Origin: Pleurostoma richardsiae
Taxonomy: Eukaryota; Ascomycota; Sordariomycetes; Calosphaeriales; Pleurostomataceae
DNA length: 64,000 nucleotides
Assembly: GCA_030052745.1 (NCBI GenBank)
Contig: JANBVO010000043.1
Span: forward strand, 186,001-250,000
Direction: 5' to 3'
Shown: positions 21,323-32,514 of the stretch, piece after piece
Numbering within the stretch: position 1 is the first letter of the stretch
Layout: every line of letters starts with the position of its first letter
The notes under the pieces: generated by a model
Databases searched by the model: none
Told to the model about the DNA's origin: nothing
The model's input: the letters and a program-made list of their open reading frames with translations, nothing else
Program-made: the position numbers and the translations under genes

Positions 21323-23578
21323 TCAGAACGGCTGGGTCTCCCTCTTCAGCCACGCCAGCGTGAGCGGGTCATCCTTGAAGAAGTCCTTCGTCTTCTCGAA
21401 GATCTCGCTGCTGTGGTCGTTGAGCCATTGCTTCTCCTCCGGCGTCAGAAGGGTCGTATCGATGAGGGTGCGGCAGTAGGGCACCATCGTGACGTGCTCG
21501 AAGCCCAGGTACGGCTTGTCGCCGAACTGCAATGGCGTCTTGACCTCCCGAACCATGGCGATGTTCTCGATCCGGATCCCGTAGGACCCGTCTTCGTAGA
21601 AGCCGGGCTCGATTGACGTGACGTTGCCGGCGGCCAGGGCCACCTCCGCGTACTGCTTTCTTGTGCCGATGCCGATTGGACCCTCGTGGACGTTCAAGTA
21701 GGAGCCGACGCCGTGGCCTGTGCCGTGCCTGTAGTCGAGGCCCTCTTTCTGTACAGCGTGTCAGTCATATCCCGGCATAACCTGAGACGTATACCACATC
21801 AACACAAGACTCACCCATAGAAACTGCCGTGCCAAGGCGTCCAGCGCATATCCCGTGGTGCCCTTGGGGAAGATTGCCATGTCCAGCGCCATGTTTCCCT
21901 TGAGGACCAACGTATAAGACAGCTTCTCGGCATCTGTCGGCGTCCCGAAATGCAGAGTTCGTGTGGTATCAGTTGTGCCGTCGAGGTATTGTGCACCAGA
22001 GTCGCACAGGTACACCGCGTTCCTGTCAATTGTCGAGCAATTGCCTCTCTCCGGCTTGTAGTGGATGACAGCAGCACTATGATCGCAGAGTCAGCCACGC
22101 CAGTCCCTCCACAGGTCTTCATGGTATGTATCCACTTACTTCGCTCCGGTGGAGGATATGGTATCGAAGGAAAGCCCAACAAAGTCCTTCTGCTTCGCCC
22201 GTAGCTCCTCCAGCTTGTCAGCCGCGGTAACCTCATCCAACACCGCGCTCTTGCTGACTAGCTGGTCTTCAAGCCAGGCGAAGTACTCGATCAAAGCTGC
22301 TCCGTCCCGGATATGGCACTGTCTCATTCCCTCTAGTTCTGCGTCGTTCTTGATGGCCTTTGCGTCCCCGATTGGACTCCTGATTTCCTCAACGAACTTA
22401 TCGCCGCCAAGAGCAAGCTTCAGAGCCCAGGAGGCCTTCGTCGAGATGAGAAACTTCTTTGACTCTTGCGTCGTATCGCCATTGTCGTTTCTGCTCGTAG
22501 CGAGCATCTTGCCCAGAGTCCTCGTGTCCTCAAATAAGCTCTCGTAGGGCTTCACAATGATATCGTTCTCCGCCAGGTAGCTATGACAGTCACCAGCCAG
22601 CTTTTCCGAGTCCATGTACAGCGTCGCTGACTCGTGGGTAACGATGGCGTAGGAGAAGAATACCGGATTATAAGGGATATCATTTCCACGGAGGTTGAAC
22701 AGCCATGCAATCTCGTCCAGCATTGAAACCACAAAGCCCAAGGACTGCTTCTTTTCGAGCTCCTTTCGGAGCTCCGCAAGCTTGGACTTAGTGTCTTTTC
22801 CGGCGTACTGCAGCGGAAGGAGCTTGACCTCCTCCCTCGGCCGCGGGGGCCTGTCGTTCCCCCAGACCTTATCAACCAAGTTGTCCTCGAGCGGGACTAG
22901 ATCGGCGCCCCCGCTCTTCTTGATCTTCTCCAGCAGCTTCTCGGCTGTCGAGCTGGTAATGAGGGTTGGGTCCACGGCAACAACTTTCCCGCCCGCCGAC
23001 TGGTCAGCGGACCACTCCTGCCACGTCGGAACATCCTGAAGGCCCTGTTTCAAGAGATCCCAGTTCTGATCTAGCTGATGGCTCGCCTGATTGAAGTACC
23101 GGCCGTCCGTCGCCAGCGCCGCCTTATCGTGCGTCACCACCGCGCAGCCAGCGGAGCCGCTGAAGCCACTGATGAACTCGCGGCGGGCGTCACAGGGCGC
23201 GATGTACTCCGAGGAGTGACTGTCTTCGGAGGGGACGACTAGGAGAGATATCGTCAGTCTCGGCCTCGGCCGAGAGCGGCACGCGAGCCGCAGCTCGGCG
23301 ATGGGCAAACGGGGGTGCTACTCACTGTAGACGTCGACGTTCCGCTCCTTCATGAGTCGCCGGAGCTCAGACAGGCGAGCGCTGCTGTCGACGGTCTCCA
23401 TGGTCGGCTCAGGGGGCTGGTAGGCGGCGGCTTGCCGTCTGCAGGAGGTTGAAATCGGAGAAGAGCTGGCCCAGAAAGACGACCAGAACCCGCGTGCTCT
23501 GCAGCTGGGCTGGAAAACCTGGAGGACAAGAGACCGGCTAGAAGAAGCGAAGAGAGGACGAGGCCATAAATGTCGCAT
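21323..23578 (-). CDS. Xaa-Pro aminopeptidase P (AMPP), with possible mitochondrial leader
   Basis: This M24B metallopeptidase removes the N-terminal residue when the second is proline. Exons are 23578 (or 23401)-23326, 23238-22140, 22076-21815 and 21748-21323. From the Met at 23401 (METVDSS) the protein is 620 residues, the usual cytosolic length. The Met at 23578 adds 59 residues that are rich in Arg and Ser with no acidic residue except just before the internal Met, as in a mitochondrial presequence. In the 620-residue numbering all five metal ligands are visible: D417 ([13 protein letters not shown]), D428, H491 (HGTGHGVGS), E526 ([10 protein letters not shown]) and E540 (IRIENIAMV). Their spacing is almost the same as in human APP1. 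The creatinase-type N-terminal domains are complete. The gene converges with the FUN14 gene and diverges from the karyopherin gene. Confidence 0.93.
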
Positions 23579-24444
23579 GGAAGCAGAAGAGATCGTCGCA
23601 AAAGCGCGCAGGATGACTTTCAGGAAAGTGTAATGCGACCGAGAGTCATGGGTTGGCCGATATGCTCTCCCGGTCTCTCTTTCTGCACTACCGCACTGCA
23701 GCTGTTGTACAAAGAGGTCCCGTACTTGGCTAACCCCTCGTTATCCCACGCCTACCACGCCCCCACCACCTCGAGTCTCTCCACTCAGCGCCTTTAAAAA
23801 GCCTTCCTACCCGAAAGGGTATCGAGGAGCCCAGGATGGCTTCGGTTTTGGCGCTTGTTAGCTTCACCAGGTATGGGTAGCGTCGGGATTCTGAATCTTC
23901 ATAGTGATACGCGCGGAATTTTGTACGAAACGAATGATATGAACGCTGCCCCCCCGCGGGTGATGAATACGCGAGAGTAGGAGCACGATAAGTTCGTAGA
24001 AAGAGGGGGGAAGGAAGAGGGTCTGCCTCAGTCCAGATCATTCAGCCAGATGAAGTGAGAGAAGCGCAAACATCATCATTGTTCGGATAGTTGATAATTT
24101 TGCGCCTCTGAGTTTTGCGCTGCTTGCAGGTATCGAATATGTACATATCCCATCTATCGCCCCGCTTTCGTCCAATGATTTTGCTTCAGCTTGGGAATGG
24201 AGTAGGGCGTAGCAAACGGAGCCGTCAGGCAGAATCGCGGCAAGCTGGCTGTACCTCCTCCTTGAAGTTCAAGGCTGCTTCAAGAAATCTTTCATTTCTT
24301 GGTGTCACTGCAGGCTGTGCCGTACTCAGCATTCATGACACCTGAGTGCTGACTCGAAGTCATTTGGAGGGGTAGAACCCACACTGTCGACGACCAAGAG
24401 ACAGCGATGTACACCACGCTCGCCCGAGCAGCTACCACACAATC
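23579..24444. other. Divergent promoter region, AMPP and karyopherin genes
   Basis: About 870 bases without a supported gene; short frames on both strands show no family features. Confidence 0.55.
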
Positions 24445-27400
24445 ATGGAACAGGCACCTCTACCGTCGTCCTTGACTGAGGTGGAAGCTGTGAGTTAATC
24501 GCCCAATGAACCCCCTTTATGTGGAAGTCCTTGTAGTAACCACATTTCCTAGCTGATATCGGCGCTCTATGAGCCGAATCCTCCCGAGACAATCGCAAGG
24601 ATCCAAGAGGTCCTACAACGCCTTCAGCGGTCTCCGCAGGGCTGGAAGCTCGCCCATGACCTGCTGGAAAGGCCAGATGAGAAGACAAAGTTCTTCGGTG
24701 CCCTGACTGTCATCATCAAGCTCAACACGGAGAGGCACGTCCAAGCTTCGTTGAAGTTCCCGGTAGCCCCGAGCTACTAAATGCAACGGATTACTGACTG
24801 GGATATAGTGCATCGTTGAGTGAGGATGACTCGAAAGAACTTCTTCTCAACTTAATTCAGTGGTTTGTGCGTTCGTTGGGTGACGGCTCGGGGCCGCTGG
24901 TGATCAGGAAGCTTTGCTCGGCACTGGTTACATACTTTATCCACTTCTCTCAGCTGTGGTCGAACTGCGTCCACCATCTCGTGTACTGCCTCGATATCGG
25001 ACGAGCTGTGGCTATCGATGATGCTAAGGATGCCTCACCAGCCCCGGACATTATTGCGAGCCTTGATGAATCTAAGCTCCAGGCTGCTCTCTGGTTCGCG
25101 GCCTCCTTTGTAGAGGAGACCGGGAAGACAGACATGAACTCACCAAAATAGTGAGCGCATCCGAACTTCTGGCCCCATCTATCGGCCGAGGACTATCAGC
25201 TAAACTCGTCATAGTTTAAGCGTTCATACGCGGCTCATTAAGAATGCACCAGACGTGACGTCTCTTTTGTCCAGGGGACTATCCCTGGAATCTGCTACGG
25301 GGCTCAGGGTCCGCGGCGAAGCTATCACTTGCCTACAGGTATGTTCTAGCCTCATCATGGACTTGACTCCTTTCGAAAACTAAAGTCCTTCAGTCTTGGA
25401 TTCTTTATGCGCAGCGAGCATCGACTGATGCAGACCTTTTGATCAACCCCCTTCGAACCCTCGTCGTCCCTGCCATGAACTGTCTCATGATAGACTCCTT
25501 ATATGAAGTCACTATCGAGCTCTTCACTGATGTCCTCTCTAACTTTTCCGGCTTCCTCACTGAATCGCACTACGATTCCTTGTTCTCGGTCCTCGAGAGC
25601 GAGTGGTCTCAGGGCCGTTACGCAGCTCTTGTTGGTGGGGATTTCGACTTCGATTCCGTACAGTATGGCCTGTTCATGATAGCCTTCGGGGATGCCAAAG
25701 CACAGGATCTTATCGAGGGCACCGATGCGCGGTCACAAAACATCTTGAAAGGCTTGTGTGGTCTCCTCAATGCCACAGGCTATCCTGTCGCAGAAGACAA
25801 GATATTCGTCCCAGCTCTCGAGTTTTGGTCTACGATCGTCGAGACAATAACAGACCTGATGTATTCTGATGAAGTAGAAACACCAAGCTGGATGCCACAA
25901 GCTCTTTCCCTGGTAATGGAAGCGATCGGTTATTGCTACAGCAAAATCCAGCTCGTGGACGCAGAGACCTGGAAGTCCTGGGACTCGACCGAGAGGGTCG
26001 GGTGGGACGACGCCAGAAAGGAGGTTGCTGACTTTCTTCAAGCCGTCTATCCCCTCAAGGGACCGAGCCTCGTCTCTACGTTTGTCGATTTGCTGCTTCA
26101 GTCACTACCTACGGGCAAATGGGCACACATTGAAGCTGCTCTATTCTGCCTTGCTGCTGTCTCTGACTGCGTTGGAGAGGAGGCAAACTGCGACGGGGAT
26201 CTCAACAAGGTCTTCTCGTCATCTCTTTTTGAACTCCTGGCTCAGGGTAGGACTATGATTCCATATCGTCTGCTGCGGTCGGGCTTGTCCCTGATAGAGC
26301 GTTATTCGGATTTCTTCGAGCGCCATCATGAGCATCTCCCTACAGCGTTGAATGTTCTTTTCAACGCTGTTGATGACCCGATCCTTGGTGGTCCGTCATC
26401 AAAGTCGATATACACCCTCTGCTCATCTTGCCGTTCTCTGCTCACTGGGAAAGCTGCGGTTTTTCTTGCACAATATCAGCATCTCCACATGAATTGCTCT
26501 ATCGATTCCGTGACTGAGGAGAGAGTCATTGCTGGCATCACCTCAGTTATACAAGCTGTGCCGCAAGAAGCCGAAAGGCTTCAGATATTCGAACAGCTCC
26601 TATCTATCATGCAAAACGATGTCGAGCGCTGTCTTCACCTGAAGTTAAATACAGAGTCTATCAACGCCTCAGATGAGTGGCTCGCGAGGATGCTAGGTCC
26701 CATTCTACCTAACGTTGACAACCGCCCATCGACGAGCGACGCAGCTGCTCTGGCCGTCGCCGAGAGACTACTGAGATGCATGGCAAGCATGGCTAGAGGG
26801 ATGCAAGGCACGACAGAAGCACCAATTGATCTTGACAGCGACTCGACACAGCCAGCCCGCCTGAGTGACCAACTTGTGAGAGTTCAGAGCCAAATTATGA
26901 CCATTATGGCGCGTCTGTACGAGGTATTTCACCAGAGCGGAGAGGTTATCGAGACAATATGTAACATCTTCCGGGCGGGCTTTTCCGAAACGGAACCTGG
27001 CCCTTTTGTTTTCCCTCCAGACATCATCATAGAATTCTTCACGCGGCAGACGGTACAGACACCTCGCATCGGGACCATGGTAAGCACTATGTGTTCGTTT
27101 GCCAGCTCCCTCAACAGCGGCTCCAATGCCCAGGCCGTGGCGTGTCTTTCTCGACTACTACCGTGGGTTGTCGAGTTACTCAGAGGGCTTCCAGGTAAGC
27201 ATAGACAACTCAAGCGTCATTGGGCTTCTCTCTTACCTCTTCTCTAGAACCAGAAAGTGATACGGAACTTGCACAGAACGGCATCGAATTTGTGCACCGG
27301 GTCATGGTGAAGTACCCGGAAGTGTTGATACAACTGCAGCCGACGTCCTCCCTCGAATTCTTCTTTTTATTCACGTTGAACGTGCTCAACGGCAAGGAGC

Positions 27401-27911
27401 CGCTTCCAAAAGGAGCAGCTGCTGAGTTCTGGGTAAGCTCCTTGCCCCTTTTGATGTAGGAGAGATGAATCGCTGACGGGGATGATGAGGCTGCGTTCGT
27501 GACCCTCAAGAGCAGTGACGCCACAGTACAGGGTGCTATAAGCGGTGCCATGGAGCAGCTGGGCCCTCTTCTCTCCCGCTCGCTGATGCAGAACATCGGC
27601 GGTAATGCTTCGCGAAGTGAACTCGACAAGCTGAGCGATCCGCTGAAGAAGCTCGTGGTCCAGACCCCCCGAGCCCAGGGCTGGCTGGAGAGCGCCCTCT
27701 TCGACCCGTCCTTCCCGAGCACGCAGGTGTCACCGCAGGAGAAGTCTGTGTTCCTGAAGAAAGTCATCAAGTAAGTACACTAGTTTTGTAGAGCGACAGG
27801 ATCCTTGTGCTGATGTCTTCAACTAGTCTCCGAGGTGCTCGAACTACAAACAACGTTGTTCGAGAGTTCTGGCTTGCCTGTAGAGGATCGAGCTTTGCAT
27901 ACGCCTCTTAG
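24445..27911 (+). CDS. Importin-beta family karyopherin, importin-13/Kap122-like
   Basis: This is likely a nuclear transport receptor built of HEAT repeats. Eight exons: 24445-24489, 24553-24734, 24809-25150, 25215-25338, 25394-27194, 27248-27432, 27490-27770 and 27827-27911, giving 1014 residues, typical of karyopherins. The N-terminus shows an importin-type start: PPETIARIQEVLQRLQRSPQ, then KTKFFGALTVIIKLNTE. It continues through SLSEDDSKELLLNLIQWFV and the conserved LVIRKLCSALVTYFI. These resemble the Ran-binding N-terminal repeats of importin-13 and yeast Kap122/Pdr6. The remainder is helical with no other domain. The second intron (24735-24808) appears to use a GC donor; only this joint keeps the frame and the family motif. 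The assignment to importin-13/Kap122 rather than another karyopherin is by resemblance of the N-terminus. Confidence 0.82.
24735..24808 (+). other. Likely GC-AG intron in the karyopherin gene
   Basis: The donor reads AG|GCACGT and the acceptor ATATAG, with CTGAC about 15 bases upstream. The phase-2 joint makes KLNTE-S-ASLSEDD. The nearby GT sites leave the frame closed at the next exon. Confidence 0.7.
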
Positions 27912-28097
27912 GAGAGCTGTATGGGTTATAGCCCTTGCTTCAGGAGATATAGAGGCCCCGATGGGTTGAGAGCCTCGCGGGAAGTGGCAGGAACAGCCTG
28001 GTATAGAGGGTAGCGTCAAAGCTTGAGAGTAGAAGGTCGTTGAATTCTATCGACGCTATGAATACATCTATAATAATACACTCGCCGGAGAGATGCG

Positions 28098-29640
28098 TCA
28101 TAATCCTACAGCTGCTCTCACAAGCTCCATCGTCTCCTGCGCGCTCGCGTTCGCCTTTCGTGCTCCCTCCGCCTCCACGCGGTCCAGGTACTTCCCGTCG
28201 TCTCGCTCGAGGAAGTCCAAGAACCGCTCGCGCACCCCTCCGATGCCCTCGAGGACCGCGTCTGCCACACGCGCCTTGAGCTGCCCCAGGTTGGAGGACC
28301 CCATCTCCTCCGCCAGCTCGGCGGCGCTTTTGCCGCCGTTACCCTCGCCGAAGATAGATAGCAGCTCCAGGAGGTTTGAAACGCCGGGTCGGTTGACCGG
28401 ATCGTACGAGACGGCGTTGGTAGAGTCGGTCAGCGCGCCCATGATCTTCTTACGGATCTCGGCGGGCGTGTCGGTTAGGAGGATACGGGAGCGGGGATCG
28501 GTCGCCGACTTCGACATCTTCTGGTTCGGCTGCTGCAAGGACATGATGCGGCGGGCGGGAGCTGAAGGGGAGATTAGTGGATGTACATCATCGGGATATG
28601 GAAGTGACGGTGTAAGGAGCTTTTAGAGAAGGCCAGGGCCAGGGCTTTGGTAGATGGACGCACAGAGAATCGTCTCAGGGGCGACGAGGTGCGGCCCGAA
28701 GGCGTGGTTGAAGTTCGTCGCGCACTCGCGCGCGAACTCGAGGTGTTGCCGCTGGTCCTCACCGACGGGGACGTGGGTTGCCCTACAAAGATCTGTTAGT
28801 CTGACCTGCCTCTGCTGGACGGGGTGATCTGATCGGGCTGGATATGCATACCGATGGACGAGGATATCCGCAGCTTGCAGAACCGGGTAGGAGAAGAGGC
28901 CCAACTTCAGCGCCGACCTAGCCTTCTCGTCCTGCAGGGAGGCGTCCTCAGCGAGGTGTAGTTTGCTCTATAGAACGGTATGAGTTCAGGAGCTGCGCTG
29001 CAGACACGCTCTTAGACACCTGGACTCTTCTATGACAGCTCTCACCTTCCACTGCGTCATGCGGGATAGGTATCCCATTGAAGCCGTACAGCTCAGGATC
29101 CACATGAGCTCTGAATGCGCGGGCACCTGCACTCATCATTAGCACTAACAGCCCATCGAAGAAGCAGCAGAACCGGGCAGATCTCGGAGCACGGCTGCAG
29201 AAGGAATGGCTGAGCCGCAGTGCAGCCGCGAAAAATCTTACCGAAGACTGATAGAATATGATCGACCGCTCCGGATCCAGCCCTATAGCCAGCAGCGCGG
29301 CGAGCGCCTCCCGGCGCCACTGCCGCAGCTTGTCGGCCTGCTGCGGCATCGTGATGGCGTGCAGGTCCACGATCGAGTACAGCAGCCGCTTCGCGCCGAC
29401 GCCGCCGGGCACCACCGCCTCCGGCTCGTCCTGTAGCCTCACCCACTGGCGCAGCGCGCCGAGGTAGTTCCCGAGGTGCGGGACCCCGGTCGGCTGGATA
29501 CCCGAGAAGATGACCGTGTCCCGCGGCGTCGTCTGCGTGCCGTCGGAGCTGCCGCCGGGGCTGGACGCGGCGCGTCGCTGGGCCCGCGCGGCAGAGGCGC
29601 CCAGGCGCTTCTGCGCTCGGAGACACGTCCTGCACAGCAT
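28098..29640 (-). CDS. MSW1: Tryptophanyl-tRNA synthetase, mitochondrial
   Basis: This class I enzyme charges mitochondrial tRNA-Trp. Exons are 29640-29242, 29126-29046, 28967-28852, 28782-28664 and 28561-28098, giving 392 residues. The first 40 residues are Arg/Ala/Ser-rich and low in acid, fitting a mitochondrial leader. The HIGH-class signature is HLGNYLG (residues 55-61) after FSGIQPTG. The mid-domain has [14 protein letters not shown], and the KMSKS loop is at residues 253-257 after [11 protein letters not shown]. The motif [12 protein letters not shown] is typical of bacterial-type TrpRS. All joints keep frame and family continuity. The symbol is given by orthology to yeast MSW1. The gene converges with the karyopherin gene, about 190 bases away. 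Confidence 0.93.
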
Positions 29641-30085
29641 TTGGACTTCGATGCTAAATGATCGAGTGTCCTAGTGGTTGCCAGGTAGAGGAAGAGAATT
29701 TTGAATGTCCGTAGACAATCAATCGTTGCACCAGAATTTTTTCGGGAGAACCGAGCTTATAGCGATGCCACCGACATGGACCAACCTAAACCGACAGGGC
29801 ACGAAAACTCAGAAGATGAACAAACACGTTTCAACAGCTTGAGATAACAATCTAAACATCTTTGTTATATGAATCGGGTTGCGGACACATGAAAACAGCG
29901 AGATGTTGCATCTACACCCTAGATCAGGCACACATTGGTGTTGGTGGGAGAAGGTAAGGCTAGCAGATAAGGCCTTGTCAACCAAGCCATTCCCGTGGTG
30001 ATGGATGGCTTCGATTTATACATGCTGAGCATTTAGATATACAAATACAATATCAACTATGGCATCCTCTCGCCTCAGAGCAGAG
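29641..30085. other. Intergenic, uS10m 3' flank and TrpRS promoter
   Basis: About 445 bases, AT-richer than the flanking genes; both neighbours are on the minus strand. No gene is seen. Confidence 0.6.
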
Positions 30086-30913
30086 CTACCTGCCGCCGCT
30101 CAGCTTGAACCGCTCGCTGGCGAGCAGCTCCTCGACTTTCTCCATCGTCGGGTTCTCGGGGGCCTCAGCCAAGTGAGCCCACTCTGACTCGAGAACCTCC
30201 GCAGCACTCTTTGCAGCGTCGTCCATCTCCATACCGACACCTAAACAGCAATCGTTAGCAAACGGCACTGCCCGAAACAGACGTGATGTTGCGTCCGAAA
30301 TATGCGACGAATCATACCCAGCTTGCTGAACTCCCACATGTTGGCCTTCATGCCGACACCGTAGTGCTGGTGCTTCTGAAGAAACGCGAGGAAGATCTGC
30401 ACCGTCTCCGGGTGCCCGTCGCGGATCTGAATCAGCCGGCGGTACGTGACTCGTTCGAAGTTCTCCTGCGACTTCTTGAAGATGAAGTGACTCTTGGGCA
30501 CCGTCCACCGCTCCGTGATGCGCGGCATGGGGACGGGGCCGTAGGCCGGCAGGCCCAGGTAGTACGCCGCCCGCAGGACGAAGTCGCAGAAGAACTCGAC
30601 GCTGCGCACGCTGTAGGACCGCAGCTGGAGATCGCAAGAGGGCACGCCGTACTTGGCCACCCGCCGCAGCGGCTGCAGGTAGTAGGCCTGCACTGCCCGC
30701 GGCAGCCGCGAGAGCTCTGCCTTCTCGGCGGCGTCATCCTTCGTCTTAGGCGCGGCGGGCGCTGCTTCGGGCTTCGACTGGGCGGCGGCTGACGGCGAGT
30801 CGGCTCTAAGAGACGGTTAACTTCAATATTCTCGCGGCTTCTGGCGGATAGTCGACACTTGACATACATCGAGGCGTTCGATCGCGTCTGTGTGGCCCGG
30901 CTGCCGAGAGCAT
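30086..30913 (-). CDS. RSM10: Mitochondrial small ribosomal subunit protein uS10m (Rsm10)
   Basis: This is a component of the mitochondrial small ribosomal subunit. Exons are about 30913-30868, 30803-30318 and 30240-30086, giving 228 residues. The uS10 core lies at about residues 60-170: VEFFCDFVLRAAYYLGLPA, the conserved loop PMPRITERWTVPKSHFIFKK and SQENFERVTYRRLIQI. The N-terminus from the Met at 30913 (MLSAAGPHRRDRTPR) looks like a mitochondrial leader, followed by an Ala/Pro/Lys-rich linker. The first junction is uncertain. With this Met the acceptor must be the second AG of TTAGAG (exon starting at 30803). The Met at 30930 does not give an open joint. The last two exons are secure. Confidence 0.85.
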
Positions 30914-31631
30914 TTTGGATGGGCCGACATGGGACGAACCGCTAACGAAACGCTCAATTAGCATCTGGATCTCCATTTATTGGGATTAACCAGTGATAAC
31001 ACACAATTTGCTTCTGTATTAATGGCCGCAGTGGCCGTATTATTGACGGGCCGTTCATCTTTGCTTGGTCTGTCGGGGGATGTTCGAAGAACAAGATCGT
31101 GCGGCTCCAAAGATCGCACTTTTCGGGACCTAGACTCTTATCGATAAGCCTCGGTCGAAAAGCGAACATCTGCAGCACCGTCACACAGCAACGACTCCCA
31201 TACGAGATCCGAAATTCAATAAGTGATGCAAGGCCACGGTTATTGAAAAAAACAGGTCATGGTCACATGCATCAGAATGAATATGGGGACCCGAAAGAGT
31301 ATCATTTGTCTGTATTCTCTGTACTTAGGGCCAGGCCAGATGCTCTTCTTGAAACATTATTCTCAACGGCTAGTCAATGGTGAGGTACATCCTCATCTAG
31401 TCCAGCAATCTGCACAACATATAGCAATGGCTGTCTACCTGTTGGCGTAGTGGGCTTCTTCTTCACCGGCCGCCGTGTCGCTACCAGACACTTAGCAGCC
31501 CGCGCCTCTCAGACCTTGCCTTTGCAATGATCATATCGAGAGCGGCGCGGCGCGGCGCGGCGCGGCGCAGTGTCTTTCGCTCTCTAGGCGTGTAATTGGT
31601 TTCTTGCTCTTCCGGTTCCAAGATGCGGTGC
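30914..31631. other. Intergenic, FCF2 3' flank and uS10m promoter
   Basis: About 700 bases between two minus-strand genes. It contains the GCGGC tandem repeat listed separately, just past the FCF2 stop codon. No gene is seen. Confidence 0.55.
31542..31568. repeat. Short GCGGC tandem repeat
   Basis: Five perfect copies of GCGGC followed by GC, within the 3' flank of FCF2. Confidence 0.85.
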
Positions 31632-32514
31632 TCAAGGGCGACGGATTCTCCGAGCCACCATCTTCTTGTAGTGCGCCTTCTTGCCACTCGTCTTCCTCTC
31701 CTGAATTTCATTGTACCTCGACTTGAACTTGGCGTTGGCTCCTGTTGAAGCCAGCACTTCATCAGCAATGGTACTCTTCCGCTCCTTGCGTGTCAACCGT
31801 GCCGTATCAGTCGGCCCTCCGATCAAGACTCCTGGCTGAGAAAAGGCTGGAAAGCCTTTACGTGTGTCCTTCCTGACTGCAGTGACCATTAGCTTGATCA
31901 CTTTAATTCGTAAATGAGCTTCTCTACATACAGTGTTGCTTGGGGTCCAGTACAGATCGCATCTTCAGGACCTGCAAGTCCCGCTTCACCTTGGGGTCTT
32001 CAATTTTCGTCCGAGGCAAGTTGTACCATAAAGGGCCAGCATCGTCCTTATTGACCTGTACCGGTTAGCACTATCTCCAGAATGCTTCAGGCTCCGCGTA
32101 GAAAGTGCAGTAGGCGTGTTGAGTCAGAGTAACTATGAACAATACAATATCATGTGTTTGCAAGGCGTTCTCCCATGACGGGATCATGCCAATGCCTCAA
32201 GCAAATATTGGGATAGATTTTCATCAGAAAACACAGCAAATAGAAGGTAGAGTGCCGCATACCTTATCCTTCTTGGTTGACAGTGACGGCACCCGAAGCG
32301 AGACATCGTGCGACTGTTTCTTTGGGGCATCTTTCTTCCCACCATCAGCACTCGGATCGACCGAGGTCGTGGCCGCCACAACCAGGATGCTTTGGGTTTT
32401 GGATTCGCTAGAAACAATAGCGGTAGCAGGATCTTGAGAGGCCAGCCTCTGCTCTGCTTCTTGCAGCAGTTTGTCGATCTGCTCGTCGGAGAGATCCATG
32501 GCGATTTCCGCCAT
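31632..32514 (-). CDS. FCF2: rRNA-processing protein Fcf2 (DNTTIP2-related)
   Basis: Fcf2 is a nucleolar factor of the small-subunit processome, needed for early cleavages of pre-rRNA. Exons are 32514-32263, 32055-31932 and 31876-31632, giving 206 residues. The variable N-terminal third (MAEIAMDLSDEQIDKLLQEA) is charged. The conserved Fcf2 domain starts near residue 88: AGPLWYNLPRTKIEDPKVKR, DLQVLKMRSVLDPKQH, FRKDTRKGFPAFSQPGVLIG, then LTRKERKSTIADEVL. The basic tail (KKAHYKKMVARRIRRP) is typical. The second Met, at 32499, is an alternative start. All exon joints restore the family sequence. Confidence 0.92.

Noticed and set aside
29093-29635. 180-codon minus-strand frame overlapping mitochondrial TrpRS
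   Set aside because: A shifted frame over the GC-rich first exon; the other frame carries the HLGNYLG signature.
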